A stretch of DNA of 64,000 bases from Planotetraspora mira (lineage in GTDB: Bacteria > Actinomycetota > Actinomycetes > Streptosporangiales > Streptosporangiaceae). The position numbers and the translations under genes are program-made. The notes beneath the pieces were generated by a model that saw nothing but the letters and a program-made list of their open reading frames with translations, was not told the DNA's origin and made no database searches. Shown piece after piece: positions 50,255 through 59,669 of the stretch (position 1 is its first letter; every line of letters begins with the position of its first letter). Location: assembly GCF_016863275.1 (NCBI RefSeq), contig NZ_BOOO01000036.1:62001-126000 (forward strand), given 5' to 3'.

Positions 50255-53200
50255 TCAGCCGTACATTCTGTCGATCATCTTTTCGACCGTGCCGCCCGTC
50301 ATCCCGGCCGCGGCGGCCGATCCGAGCCCGATCCCCCAGCCGAACGGGCCGATCGGGCGTGATCCGAAGAACTGGCTGACGCCGGGAGTCGACACGATGA
50401 CCATCAGCGCGCCCATCGAGGCGACCGCGGCGATCGTGACCGTGCGGTCCCTGCCGCCCGCGCTGAGGGTCCGGAGCAACTGGGCCGAGACCAGGGCCAC
50501 CAGCGCGACCGTGTCCGCCCGGCTCCGGGTGCCCGTCATCCGGGCGGCGATCCACGCGACGCCCGCGGCGGAGGCGGTCGTCACGGCCCGCACGTTGATG
50601 TCCTTGGTCAGAGCCGAGCCGAGAGAGTTCTCCGGGCCCTCCGCCAGGACCTTCTCCGGACTGGCGGCGCTCGGCGGCCGTACGGCGACCGCAATGGCGG
50701 GCAACATGTCCGTGAGCAGGTTGACCAGGAGGAGTTGCCGGGCGTTCAGCGCGCTGCGACCGGTCAGCAGACTCGATCCGACGGTGAAGATGATCTCACC
50801 GATGTTCCCGCCGAGCAGGATGCCCAGGGCGTCGCGGACCGACCCCCACATGGCCCTGCCCTCGACGATCGCGTCGATGATCGTCTCGATGCGGTCGTCC
50901 GTCACGACGATGTCGGCGGCGGCGCGGGCCGCGGCCGTGGCGCGGGAGCCGAGGGCGACACCCACGTCGGCCAGACGGATCGCGGGCACGTCGTTGGCGC
51001 CGTCTCCGGTCACGGCCACGACGCTCCCTGACTGCCGGAGCGCGGACACGATGCGTGCCTTGTGCGCGGGTGTGGTCCGCGCGAACACCGACACCTCGGG
51101 AAGGATCTTCATCAGCTCTTCGTCGTCGAGCGCGTCGAGCGAGGGACCCGTCATGACCCGCAGGCCGTTGACGGCGTCGATCTCGGCCGCGATGGCCTCC
51201 GCCGTGCTCGGGTGATCACCGGTCAGCATGATCACCCGGACGCCCGCCTTCATCAGGCCCTGAACACTCCGCGCAGCCGTCGGGCGCACGGGATCGGCCA
51301 TTCCGAGGAACCCGAGGAAGCACAACCGGTCGACCCGCGACTCGTCCAGATCCGCGCGGCTGGACGCGGGCCGCTCCGCCACGGCGAGGACCCGGTAACC
51401 CTGCAGGGCGAGCCGTTCGACCTCGGTCTCCAGTTCCAGCCGGGCGTCCTCGTCCAGCTCGACCTCCTGGTCGTCGCGGAGCAGGGTCGCGCAGCGGGTC
51501 AGCACCACCTCGGGGGCGCCCTTGACGCTGAGCAGGTGGGCGGACTCGGCCAGCCCCAGCACGGCGTGGAAACCCCTCGCCGGCTCGAACGGCATCTCGT
51601 CGACCCGTTCCCACTTCTCCAGCCCCTCGGCGGCCGCGACCCCGAGGCCCTGCGCCCCCTCGACCACGGCCCGGTCGGTGGGGTGCGCGAGCACCCGGCC
51701 GCCCTCGAACTTCGGCCCGGCGCGCAGAGCAGCGGCGACGACGCGGCGCAGCCGCGGCGTCATCGAGCCCGCGCCGCCCTCGATCCGGCCGTCGGACACA
51801 CGGCGCAGGCTGATGTGCCCCTCGGTCAGAGTGCCCGTCTTGTCGAAGCACAGCACGTCGACCCGTCCGAGCGCCTCGATCGTGGAGGGGTTGCGGACGA
51901 GGGTGTTGCGTGTGGACAGACGCTTCGCCGCCGCCAGCTCCGCGAGCGTGGCGACGAACGGAAGCCCTTCCGGGACCGCCGCGACGGCGAGGCTCACGGC
52001 CGGTGCGAGCGCCTGCGACAACGACGCGCCGCGGAGCAGCTCACCGGCCATCAGGACGACACCGGAGCCGATCGCCATCGGCACGATCTTGCTGCTCAGC
52101 GTGCGGAGCCGCAGCTCCACACCACTCGGAGGAGGCCCGCCGTGGACGAGCCGGGCCGTCCTGCCCGTCTCGGTCTCCTCGCCCGTCGCCACGATCACCG
52201 CGAGGCCTGAGCCCGCCGCCACCGAGCTGCCCTCGTACACCATGGAGCTGCGGTCGGCGACCGCGGGAGCGGCGGTCGGAGCGACCGCCTTGCTCACGAG
52301 CTGCGACTCCCCGGTGAGGGTGGACTCGTCGATCTCCAGGCCCACGGCCTTGAGCAGCCGGGCGTCCGCGGGCACGGCGTCGCCTGCGCGAAGCTCGATC
52401 ACGTCGCCGGGGACCAGGTCCGCGGCGTTGCCCGTCTGGCCGCCGTCTCCCGCGCCGTCCGGGCGGCGCAGCCGTACCCGCACGGCGGTGGCCTCGGACA
52501 GCGCGCTCAGCACCCGGCCGGCGTCGCGTCGCTGCGCGCCGCCGAGCACGGCGTTGACGACCATCACGCTGACGATCAGCACCGCGTCGAGGACCGACCC
52601 GATGGCCGCGGACACTCCCGCACCCGCCGCGAGCACTGGGGTCAGCGGATTGGCCAGCTCCTCCACCGACGCCCTGGCCAGCGACTCGGGGCCCGCCGAG
52701 GCGGACCGCACCGACGTCCTTCTGCGCAGTGCGGCCTCCGCCTCGGTCAGCCCGCCGGGCGAGCTGTTCAGCCGGGCCAGCACGTCCTGCGCCGACATCG
52801 CGTGCCAGGGCGTCCGGTCGGCCGTGATCGGCGTCTCGCCGTTCCCCATGCGCCGTCCCGCCCATGTGCCCATGACGAGGGACGCGAGCGACGTCCCGTC
52901 GGCCACGAGCTGCGCTCGCCGTACGGCGGTGCGCTCCATCCCCAAGATCCCCAGCGCGCCTCCGACGACCGCGGAGGCCGCGGCGAGCCGTACGACCAAC
53001 TCGCTGGCACGCCGGGCGGCGGGCAGACAGGCGAGCATCAGATGCGCGCCGCCGAGGTCACCGAGGACGTCCGCCTCCCAGGGCACCTGACGGGACCGGC
53101 GGATCAGGCCGACGCCCAGGTCGGCCTGGCGCAGGGCGCGGTGCGACCCCGTGGCGACCACGGCCACGCCGCGCCCTTCGGCCTGCAGGTCCATGATCGC

Positions 53201-54880
53201 GTCGGTGAGATCCTCCCCGCCGGCGACCTGTGCGACCTGGAGGCGGCGGGCGAGCCACGACGGGCCTCCCGCCACGAGCACCTCGCATGTGCCGGCCGGC
53301 GCCTCGACCAGGGACTCGGCCAGCGGATCGAGCTCGGGAGCCAGGCCGACGAGCGCGACGGCCGTCCTGCCCCTGATGACGGTGACCGGCCGGATGCCCT
53401 GCGCGCGCCACTGCGCCACCTGAGCCAGATCCTCGTCCCCCTTGTACGGCTCGGCCTTCCAACCGTCGTGACGCCGCCGGGCCTCCGGGTCGGTGAGGTC
53501 GAGCAACGAGTAGAGGCGGTCGTGCAGGTCGTCGAGGTCGAGCTTGGTGGTCAGGGGGACGACCGCGTCGATCGTCCAGGCTCCGGTGGTGAGGATCTCG
53601 GCGTCCAGCACCACGGTGTCGACGCGGTCCATCCGGCGAAGGGCGTGCCGGTTGAGGACCACGCCGCCGCGTCGGGCCAGAGCCCGGCCGACCGCGCTGG
53701 CGAAGGCGTCCCTGCCCACGCGCGCCGACTTCGGCGTTCCCGTGATGAGGACGGACAACGCGCGGGCGCGGCTCCGGCTCGCGGCGAGCGTCAGGCCGTG
53801 AGCCGCCAGCGACGCGGGGCTCGCGATTTCGCAGTATCGCTCGATCGGCCCGCGTGGCAGCGACTCAGGCCGCGGTTCCTTCTCCGCCCGGACATGGGCG
53901 TAGGCCCCGTCGTGGGTGGCGAACGCCTCCTCCAGACGGGCCCACGCGCCCAGCCCGGCGCGAGCCTCGGCGTACCGGCCCGCCGCGGCGAGCGAGTCGA
54001 CGAACAGCCCGGTCGGCCGCTGGCCCAGCGTCTGGCCGACGAGCCGGGTGGTCGCGAAGAGCACCTCCGTGCCGGGAGAGCCGATGCGCCGCTCCAGTTC
54101 CCGGCGGACGCGCGGCGTGTGCTCGGCGAGGTGCAGGAACGTGGGAACGGTGGGTGGCAGCCGCCACACCCGCGTCGCCCTCCCCGCGAGCGCCACACCG
54201 GTGCCGACCAGGCTGCCCGCGAGGCTCAGCGCCGCCCGAGCGTGGTGTTCGCGCGCGTCGCGTGCCCACACGCCTTCGTCGGCGCCGTCTTCCGGGCTTC
54301 CGTCCATCTCCCAGTCATCGGCCGTCTCGCTGTCCAGGCTGTCTGCTTCGGCCTCCTCTTCGTCCTCGTCCGCGGCCGATTCCTCAGGTGCGGCGGCGGC
54401 CGATTCCGCGTCTGTGACGATCTCCAGGACGGCCTGCTCCGCCAGGTCGGCGATCTCCGGTATGTCGATCAGACCTGTCTCCGGGCCGGTCTCGTCCTGG
54501 TCACCGGTCTCCCGCTCACTGATCTGATCCCCGTGAGGATCACCGTCCGGGTCGTCGACGTCGAACTCCTCCACGATCCGCAGGAGCTTGTCCATGTCGA
54601 CCGTCTCGGGATCGCAGGCGACGAAGACGCAGCCGAGGGCGCCGTTGACCTCCGCCCGCGCCATTCCCGCGTCGCACAGCCGTGCCTCGAGGCCGCTGAT
54701 CGCCTTCTCGGTGCCGGGCCCGCCGATGACGCGCAGGCTGATCCGCACCCCGCCGGTGCACACCTGCGTCCGCCGAGCCCGCGGTATGAGGGACAGGACG
54801 GGGTCGGGTACCAGGCTGAGGACCTGGTCCGGCACCAGGGCCAGCAATGAGTCGGCGGCCAGCGAGCCGAACGGCCACAT
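50255..54880 (-). CDS. ctpI: double-length cation-transporting P-type ATPase, CtpI-like
   Basis: A 1541-residue P-ATPase, about twice the usual size and close to the length of mycobacterial CtpI. The C-terminal half holds the enzyme: LTGESQLVSK (actuator), CFDKTGTLTEG with phospho-aspartate near residue 1012, MLTGDHPSTAEAIAAEID, and TGDGANDVPAIRLADVGVAL near residue 1290, with transmembrane segments around them. The N-terminal half has a HMA-like region, a long Asp/Glu-rich linker (DEDEEEAEADSLDSETADDW) and regions resembling a degenerate second ATPase. Ion specificity is unknown. ATG 54880 follows GGAG; the frame is open further upstream. Confidence 0.83.
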   Translation of the reverse strand: MWPFGSLAADSLLALVPDQVLSLVPDPVLSLIPRARRTQVCTGGVRISLRVIGGPGTEKAISGLEARLCDAGMARAEVNGALGCVFVACDPETVDMDKLLRIVEEFDVDDPDGDPHGDQISERETGDQDETGPETGLIDIPEIADLAEQAVLEIVTDAESAAAAPEESAADEDEEEAEADSLDSETADDWEMDGSPEDGADEGVWARDAREHHARAALSLAGSLVGTGVALAGRATRVWRLPPTVPTFLHLAEHTPRVRRELERRIGSPGTEVLFATTRLVGQTLGQRPTGLFVDSLAAAGRYAEARAGLGAWARLEEAFATHDGAYAHVRAEKEPRPESLPRGPIERYCEIASPASLAAHGLTLAASRSRARALSVLITGTPKSARVGRDAFASAVGRALARRGGVVLNRHALRRMDRVDTVVLDAEILTTGAWTIDAVVPLTTKLDLDDLHDRLYSLLDLTDPEARRRHDGWKAEPYKGDEDLAQVAQWRAQGIRPVTVIRGRTAVALVGLAPELDPLAESLVEAPAGTCEVLVAGGPSWLARRLQVAQVAGGEDLTDAIMDLQAEGRGVAVVATGSHRALRQADLGVGLIRRSRQVPWEADVLGDLGGAHLMLACLPAARRASELVVRLAAASAVVGGALGILGMERTAVRRAQLVADGTSLASLVMGTWAGRRMGNGETPITADRTPWHAMSAQDVLARLNSSPGGLTEAEAALRRRTSVRSASAGPESLARASVEELANPLTPVLAAGAGVSAAIGSVLDAVLIVSVMVVNAVLGGAQRRDAGRVLSALSEATAVRVRLRRPDGAGDGGQTGNAADLVPGDVIELRAGDAVPADARLLKAVGLEIDESTLTGESQLVSKAVAPTAAPAVADRSSMVYEGSSVAAGSGLAVIVATGEETETGRTARLVHGGPPPSGVELRLRTLSSKIVPMAIGSGVVLMAGELLRGASLSQALAPAVSLAVAAVPEGLPFVATLAELAAAKRLSTRNTLVRNPSTIEALGRVDVLCFDKTGTLTEGHISLRRVSDGRIEGGAGSMTPRLRRVVAAALRAGPKFEGGRVLAHPTDRAVVEGAQGLGVAAAEGLEKWERVDEMPFEPARGFHAVLGLAESAHLLSVKGAPEVVLTRCATLLRDDQEVELDEDARLELETEVERLALQGYRVLAVAERPASSRADLDESRVDRLCFLGFLGMADPVRPTAARSVQGLMKAGVRVIMLTGDHPSTAEAIAAEIDAVNGLRVMTGPSLDALDDEELMKILPEVSVFARTTPAHKARIVSALRQSGSVVAVTGDGANDVPAIRLADVGVALGSRATAAARAAADIVVTDDRIETIIDAIVEGRAMWGSVRDALGILLGGNIGEIIFTVGSSLLTGRSALNARQLLLVNLLTDMLPAIAVAVRPPSAASPEKVLAEGPENSLGSALTKDINVRAVTTASAAGVAWIAARMTGTRSRADTVALVALVSAQLLRTLSAGGRDRTVTIAAVASMGALMVIVSTPGVSQFFGSRPIGPFGWGIGLGSAAAAGMTGGTVEKMIDRMYG

Positions 54881-55242
54881 GTCGTCTCCGGAGATCGAAT
54901 CTGGAAATGGTGGACACGCCGGGTGATCACGAATGATCGTCCGGCACGGATCGAACAGGTTCGACCACGAAGAGTGATCGCTAGCGAGCACACGTACCCC
55001 CGGACCGATCGAGGTCCCGACCGGGGTCAGCCGGATCGGGGTCACGAAGGCCACGAGGGCAACGCGGGTCAAGCAGGTCAAGCAGGTCAAGCAGGTCAAG
55101 CGGGTCAAGCGGGTCGAGCAGTGCTGGTCGGGCCGTGCGGTGAGCGTCAGCAGGCGACGTGGTCACGAGTTCCGTTGTGCGAGCCTCGGGGTCAAACCCT
55201 GGAGCGCACTGTGGGGCGCGGCCACGCCGGTCCGTGCTGCGT
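54881..55242. other. 362-base interval with a tandem repeat, no convincing gene
   Basis: Between the tailed membrane protein gene and ctpI. It holds the 9-base tandem repeat at 55066-55119 and the ctpI leader. A Gly/Ala/Gln repeat frame on the plus strand is just the repeat in translation. No promoter stands out. Confidence 0.55.
55066..55119. repeat. 9-base tandem repeat, six units
   Basis: Six consecutive copies of a 9-base unit, GGGTCAAGC or AGGTCAAGC (the last is GGGTCGAGC), run from 55066 to 55119 with no gaps, about 190 bases upstream of the ctpI start. The number of units may vary between strains. Confidence 0.9.
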
Positions 55243-56850
55243 CTATTTGGTGGTGCGCTTGGCCGATGCCCGCGCCGCCGACGACTTCGCGGCACCGGTC
55301 CGAGCGGTCACGGTTCGTGTCGCGGAGGCGCGTGCCGCCGAGATACGGACCGCTGAGGACCGTGCCGTGGCCTTCCGCGCGGCCGTGGTGCGTGCCGTGG
55401 CCTTGCGCGCCGCCGTGGTGCGTGCCGCGCCGCTTCGCGGGGTGGCCGATCGTGCCGCCGATGTGCGCGCGGTGGCGGTGGTGCGCCCTGCGCCGATTCG
55501 GGCGGGCGACGTCCGTGTCGCGGAGGCGCGTGACGCTGAGGTCCGTCCAGTCGTGGCACGTCCCGTCGCGCGTCCCGTGGTGGTGCGCCTGGCGGTGGTC
55601 CGTCCTGTGGCCGTCCGAGCGACGGTGGTGCGCCCGGTGGCCCGCCGGGGGGCTGTCCGGCCCGCGGTGGAGCGGCCGGTCGTCGTGCCTCCGGTCGTAC
55701 GCCGGGCGGTGCTCCGAGCGGTGGTGGCGCCTCCGGTCGTCCGTGCGGCGGTGCTCCGTCCCGTAGTCGTCCGTCCGGTGGCGGTGCGCCTGGCCGTGGA
55801 TCGTGCGGCGGTGCTCCGCGTGGCGGCGGTGCCTCCGCTCGTCCGTCCCGTGGTGGTGCGGCCGGTGGTGGTCCGTGCGGTGGTCGCACGTCCCGTGGTG
55901 GTACGGCCCGCTGCGGTGCGGCCGGCGGTGGTCCGTGCAGCGGTCGCCCGCCCGGTGGTTGCCCGCCCCGTGGTGGTCGCGCGTTTGGCAGGGGTCCGTG
56001 CAGTCGTCGCACGTCCCGTGGTGGTACGGCCGGCAGTAGCTCGTGCGGTGGTTGCCCGGCCGGTGGTCGTCCGTCCCGTAGTGGTCCGTGCGGTGGTGGC
56101 CCGTCCCGTGGTGGTGCGGCCGGCGGTGGTCCGTGCGGTGGTCGCACGTCCTGTGGTGGTCCGTGCGGCAGTGCCGCGGGCGGTGGTGGTCCGTGCGGTG
56201 GTCGCGCGTCCCGTGGTGGTACGGCCCGCTGCGGTGCGGCCGGTGGCGGTGCCTGCGGTCGTGGCCCGGCCGGCCGTGGTCCGCCCCGTGGTGGTCCGCG
56301 CGGTGGCCGCACGCCCTGTGGCTGTGGTCGTCCGTCCGGTGGTCCGCTTGGCGGCCCCGGTCGTCGTCCTCCGCGCGGTGGTGCGCCGGGCCGCGGGCTT
56401 CCGCGTCGTCGGCTCCTCCGCGCCCTCGGCCATCTTCTCAGCCGAGCGCGCGGTCCTCGGAGGTGTGGTGCGTTGCGGACGGAGCGGGGACCAGCGCTCC
56501 TGGGCGCGGGTGCGCTGAGCGATGATGGTGCCCGCGCCGATCGCCGCCGCGACAGGCCACTCGAGGAACCCGAGGACGGCCAGCGCTCCCAGGCCGCCGT
56601 AGTAGGCGATGCGCTCGGGCGGGGGGAGGAACGTCCGTGCGATGTCCACGGCCTGCCCGACCTCACGCTTGCTGATGTGCGGCATGTCCATGTGGGGCAT
56701 CCGCATCTCCGGCTGCCGGACCTGGATGCTCATGAACGGCAGGTTGAGCTTGAGCTGGTGGCCTGAGGTCTTCTTCGCCATCGCGGAGCGTGTCCTGGAG
56801 GTGCTGGGCGTTCGCGTGCGTGACGGCCTCGTCGTCTGAGCCACGGTCAT
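55243..56850 (-). CDS. membrane-anchored protein with long histone-H1-like Arg/Thr/Ala repeat tail
   Basis: A 535-residue protein of unknown function. Residues 1-80 hold a short basic start and a Met/His-rich segment (MRMPHMDMPHISKREVGQAV). Residues about 83-111 are hydrophobic (YYGGLGALAVLGFLEWPVAA), one or two membrane passes. From about residue 148 to the end it is built of five-residue units of the form [GA]R[TA][TA][TAG], for example GRTTT and GRATT, with Arg roughly every fifth residue; the end shifts to KATAR and TTAARK units like HU or H1 tails. ATG 56850 has GGGGGAGG upstream. Binding of DNA or another polyanion at the membrane is inference. Confidence 0.75.
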   Translation of the reverse strand: MTVAQTTRPSRTRTPSTSRTRSAMAKKTSGHQLKLNLPFMSIQVRQPEMRMPHMDMPHISKREVGQAVDIARTFLPPPERIAYYGGLGALAVLGFLEWPVAAAIGAGTIIAQRTRAQERWSPLRPQRTTPPRTARSAEKMAEGAEEPTTRKPAARRTTARRTTTGAAKRTTGRTTTATGRAATARTTTGRTTAGRATTAGTATGRTAAGRTTTGRATTARTTTARGTAARTTTGRATTARTTAGRTTTGRATTARTTTGRTTTGRATTARATAGRTTTGRATTARTPAKRATTTGRATTGRATAARTTAGRTAAGRTTTGRATTARTTTGRTTTGRTSGGTAATRSTAARSTARRTATGRTTTGRSTAARTTGGATTARSTARRTTGGTTTGRSTAGRTAPRRATGRTTVARTATGRTTARRTTTGRATGRATTGRTSASRASATRTSPARIGAGRTTATARTSAARSATPRSGAARTTAARKATARTTAARKATARSSAVRISAARASATRTVTARTGAAKSSAARASAKRTTK

Positions 56851-57122
56851 GGTTCCTCCCCCGAGTGCGAAACCCCCCGGCACGGTGGCGGGGTGCGGTC
56901 GAGCTGCCCGTGAGGTCCACGAGTGCAAAACGACCTTTCTATCTTCCACCGTGTCAGGTGGGGTTTCTGATGCCGATAGCGGTTATTTGCTCACTTTTGC
57001 AGAAGCGATCTCCTCCATAGAGCTCGCTTCCGGGATATTCCCCACTAAAGCGCCCTTGGCTCGTCATAAGCATGCGAAATCGAGTGGCGATGACCGTACG
57101 GTGATGCGTGAGGATGGTCGGC

Positions 57123-57707
57123 ATGACACGTATCGGCATCTTGTTGTTCGAGCACGTCGACGAGTTGGACGCGGTCGGCCCCTGGGAGGTGTTCGGCATG
57201 TGGGCGAGCACATGCCCGGATGAGGCGGAGGTGGTGTCCTTCGCCCCCGAGGCGGGACCGGTCCTCGCGTCGAAGGGCCTCACGCTGCACGCGGACCGTG
57301 GTTTCGCGGACGTGGGGCCGCTCGACGTGCTGGTCTATCCGGGCGGACGGGGCACCAGGCCACACCTCGACGACCCCGACCGGCTGGCGTGGGTGCGCGA
57401 GCAACAGGGCCGGATCCCGCTGCTGACGAGTGTGTGCACCGGCTCGCTCGTGTTCGCCGCCGCCGGCCTGCTCACCGGCCGCCCCGCGACCACGCACTGG
57501 GGCAGCCTCGATCGCCTGAAGGAACTGGACCCGACCATCGACGTGCGGGCCGACGAGCGTTTCGTGGACGACGGCGACATCGTCACGTCCTCCGGGGTCT
57601 CGGCGGGAATCGACATGGCGCTGCACCTCGTCGCGAGGCTGGCCGGGGTCGAACGCGCGCGGAAGGTCCGGCGCCAGATGCAGTACGACCCGATGCCGCC
57701 GGTGTAG
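57123..57707 (+). CDS. DJ-1/PfpI family protein
   Basis: A 194-residue class I glutamine amidotransferase-like protein. The nucleophile elbow is SVCTGSLVFAAAGLLTGRPA with the reactive cysteine near residue 101, preceded by VLVYPGGRGTRP. Relatives include isonitrile hydratases and stress chaperone/deglycase proteins; the substrate is not predictable. ATG 57123 is the start, with GAGG thirteen bases upstream and a longer frame to 57108. An AT-rich leader (about 56930-57110) probably holds the promoter. Confidence 0.8.
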   Translation: MTRIGILLFEHVDELDAVGPWEVFGMWASTCPDEAEVVSFAPEAGPVLASKGLTLHADRGFADVGPLDVLVYPGGRGTRPHLDDPDRLAWVREQQGRIPLLTSVCTGSLVFAAAGLLTGRPATTHWGSLDRLKELDPTIDVRADERFVDDGDIVTSSGVSAGIDMALHLVARLAGVERARKVRRQMQYDPMPPV

Positions 57708-57722
57708 GGCGGGCCCGCGCGG

Positions 57723-58742
57723 TCAGTGGTCGGCGATGTGGAGGTTCTGGGGCCCGGGGCTCAGCCGTTCGGGCCCCTCGGGGCCGCAGAGCACGACGTC
57801 GGCCACCCGCGCCCCGAACAGCTCAGGCAGGTAGATGGCCGTTTCGAGGCAGATCGTCATGCCGGGGGCCAGTTGCTGGCCGGAGGTCAGGGACGGGCCC
57901 TCGTCGTCGCTGAGGCCGATGCCGCGTCCCTGTCGTTCGGACACGTAGTGACCGTAGCCGCTGCCCTCGATCGCCTCCCGGGCGGCCCGGGCCGGCTCGA
58001 AAGCTGGGACTCCCGGCCGTATGAGGTCGAAAGCCGCCTGCTGGGCCGCGAGGACCACCGAATACATGGCGTCGAAGTCCTCGGGAGGCTCGGCGACCGC
58101 GAGCACGCGGGCCACCTCCGCGCAGTAGCCGTCCCACCGCCCGCACACCGAGACGACGACCGCGTCTCCCGGGTTGATCACGCGGTCGCACGGCTCGTGC
58201 GACGGCTCGGCCGTGTGCTCACCCGCCGCGACGACGACGGATATCGCCTCGTCGCACCCGGCCTCCGCCAGCATTGCCCGCAGCCGGAAGCCCATGTCCC
58301 GCTCCGTGGCGCCGAACCAGGTCAGCTCCCGTGCCGCGAGCAGCACCGAGTCGGCGGCCGAGGCCGCCCGCCGCAGGGCCGCCACCTCGGCCGGCCGCTT
58401 CGTCAGCCTGAGCGGCCCGAGGACGGCCGAGGCCAGCATGAGCTCGGTGTCCAGCCCCATGATGAGCAACTCCCGCGCCCGCGTCTCGGGATCCACCGCG
58501 ACGCGGCGCGCCGAGGCGGGAACGAGGGCCGCCGCCTCGGCCGGTCCCCGAGCCGTCCTCGGCGGCCCCTCGGCGGTCAGGACGAGATAACCGGTGCCCC
58601 GCCCGCCGAGATAGCGGAAGTCGGGGGAGGGGCGCAGCACCAGCGCGTCGACGCCGGCCGCGGCCATCCCGGCACGCACGTCGCCGAGCATGAGGGGATC
58701 CATCAGCGGAGGTCCATCAGGCGCCACTCCGGCGTGGTCCAT
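57723..58742 (-). CDS. M24 (Xaa-Pro aminopeptidase/creatinase) homologue with lost metal ligands
   Basis: A 339-residue protein with creatinase-like N-terminal and pita-bread C-terminal domains. The family binds two metals with five ligands. Here the first aspartate is Ser (VVVSVCGRWDGYCAEVARV, about residue 200), the second is Glu, the HGxG histidine is Arg (QGRGIGLSDDEGPSL), the glutamate in LETAIY is kept, and the last glutamate is Ala (ARVADVVL). A normal metallopeptidase is therefore unlikely. It is the last gene of the dipeptide importer operon, 12 bases after the ATPase stop, so peptide handling or ligand binding is plausible. Confidence 0.8.
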   Translation of the reverse strand: MDHAGVAPDGPPLMDPLMLGDVRAGMAAAGVDALVLRPSPDFRYLGGRGTGYLVLTAEGPPRTARGPAEAAALVPASARRVAVDPETRARELLIMGLDTELMLASAVLGPLRLTKRPAEVAALRRAASAADSVLLAARELTWFGATERDMGFRLRAMLAEAGCDEAISVVVAAGEHTAEPSHEPCDRVINPGDAVVVSVCGRWDGYCAEVARVLAVAEPPEDFDAMYSVVLAAQQAAFDLIRPGVPAFEPARAAREAIEGSGYGHYVSERQGRGIGLSDDEGPSLTSGQQLAPGMTICLETAIYLPELFGARVADVVLCGPEGPERLSPGPQNLHIADH

Positions 58743-58754
58743 CGTGCCGCTCGG

Positions 58755-59669
58755 TCACGCCGGCTTGTGAAGCCAGCAGGCGACCGGGCCGAACTCCGGC
58801 TCCCGATCGAGGCAGACGTCCATCACCAGCGGGCAGCGCGGATGGAACCGGCACCCGGAGGGCGGGTCCGCAGGGTCGGGCACGTCGCCCGGCAACTCCG
58901 TGGGTAGCACTCCGCGGCCGTCGGGAATCGGAATCGCGCCGAGAAGAGCCCGGGTGTAGGGGTGCTTGGGGTCGGCCCACACCTCCGCCGTCGGTCCCGT
59001 CTCCACGATCTTCCCGAGGTACATCACCGCGATGCGGTCGGCGATCAGCCGCACGACCGACAGGTCGTGGCTGATGAAAAGGAGCCCCGCTCCGGACTCC
59101 ACGGCCAGGTCTCGCATCAGCCGTGCCACGTGGGCCTGGGCCGAGGCGTCGAGCGCGGAGATGGGCTCGTCCCCGATCAGCAGGGACGGCCTGGCCGCGA
59201 GGGCTCTGGCGATCGCGATCCGCTGCCGCTGGCCGCCGGAGAACTCGTGCGGGAACCGCTCGGCGAAGTCACGGGGCAACCCGACGCGTTCGAGCAGGTC
59301 CGCGGGGGCGGTGGTGCGGTCGTCCGCGGTACGGAGCCCGTCGGCTATCTGCGCCCCGACCCGGCGCCGTGGATTGAGCGAGGCGTAGGGGTCCTGGAAG
59401 ACCATCTGGGCGCCGGTGAGAGCCCGGTGCCTGCTGCGCAGCCCGAGGGACGTCACCGGGTGCCCGCCGACCGTGATCGTGCCCGCGGCCGCCGGATGCA
59501 GGCCGCACACCGCGCGAGCCAGCGTGGACTTGCCGCACCCCGACTCTCCGACGAGGCCGACCACCTCCCCGGCCGCGACGGTCAGGCTCGCGCCCGCCAC
59601 GGCGCGCACGAGGGGGCGCCCCGGCGTCCGGTGTTCGACGACGAGATCGTCGATCGTCAGCAGCGTCAT
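58755..59669 (-). CDS. dipeptide/oligopeptide ABC importer ATPase, DppF type
   Basis: A 304-residue ATPase: Walker [10 protein letters not shown] near residue 40, signature [11 protein letters not shown], Walker [13 protein letters not shown], and the Cys-rich C-terminal extension [18 protein letters not shown] 59669 overlaps the previous stop by one base. One of two ATPases of the second importer in this window. Confidence 0.9.
   Translation of the reverse strand: MTLLTIDDLVVEHRTPGRPLVRAVAGASLTVAAGEVVGLVGESGCGKSTLARAVCGLHPAAAGTITVGGHPVTSLGLRSRHRALTGAQMVFQDPYASLNPRRRVGAQIADGLRTADDRTTAPADLLERVGLPRDFAERFPHEFSGGQRQRIAIARALAARPSLLIGDEPISALDASAQAHVARLMRDLAVESGAGLLFISHDLSVVRLIADRIAVMYLGKIVETGPTAEVWADPKHPYTRALLGAIPIPDGRGVLPTELPGDVPDPADPPSGCRFHPRCPLVMDVCLDREPEFGPVACWLHKPA

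Noticed and set aside
52802-54850. 682-residue plus-strand open frame
   Set aside because: Antisense of the N-terminal half of the P-ATPase gene; no recognisable domain.
54923-56518. 531-residue plus-strand open frame rich in Val/Arg/Pro
   Set aside because: Antisense of the Arg/Thr repeat gene. The minus strand has a strong ribosome site, a membrane segment and a structured N-terminus.
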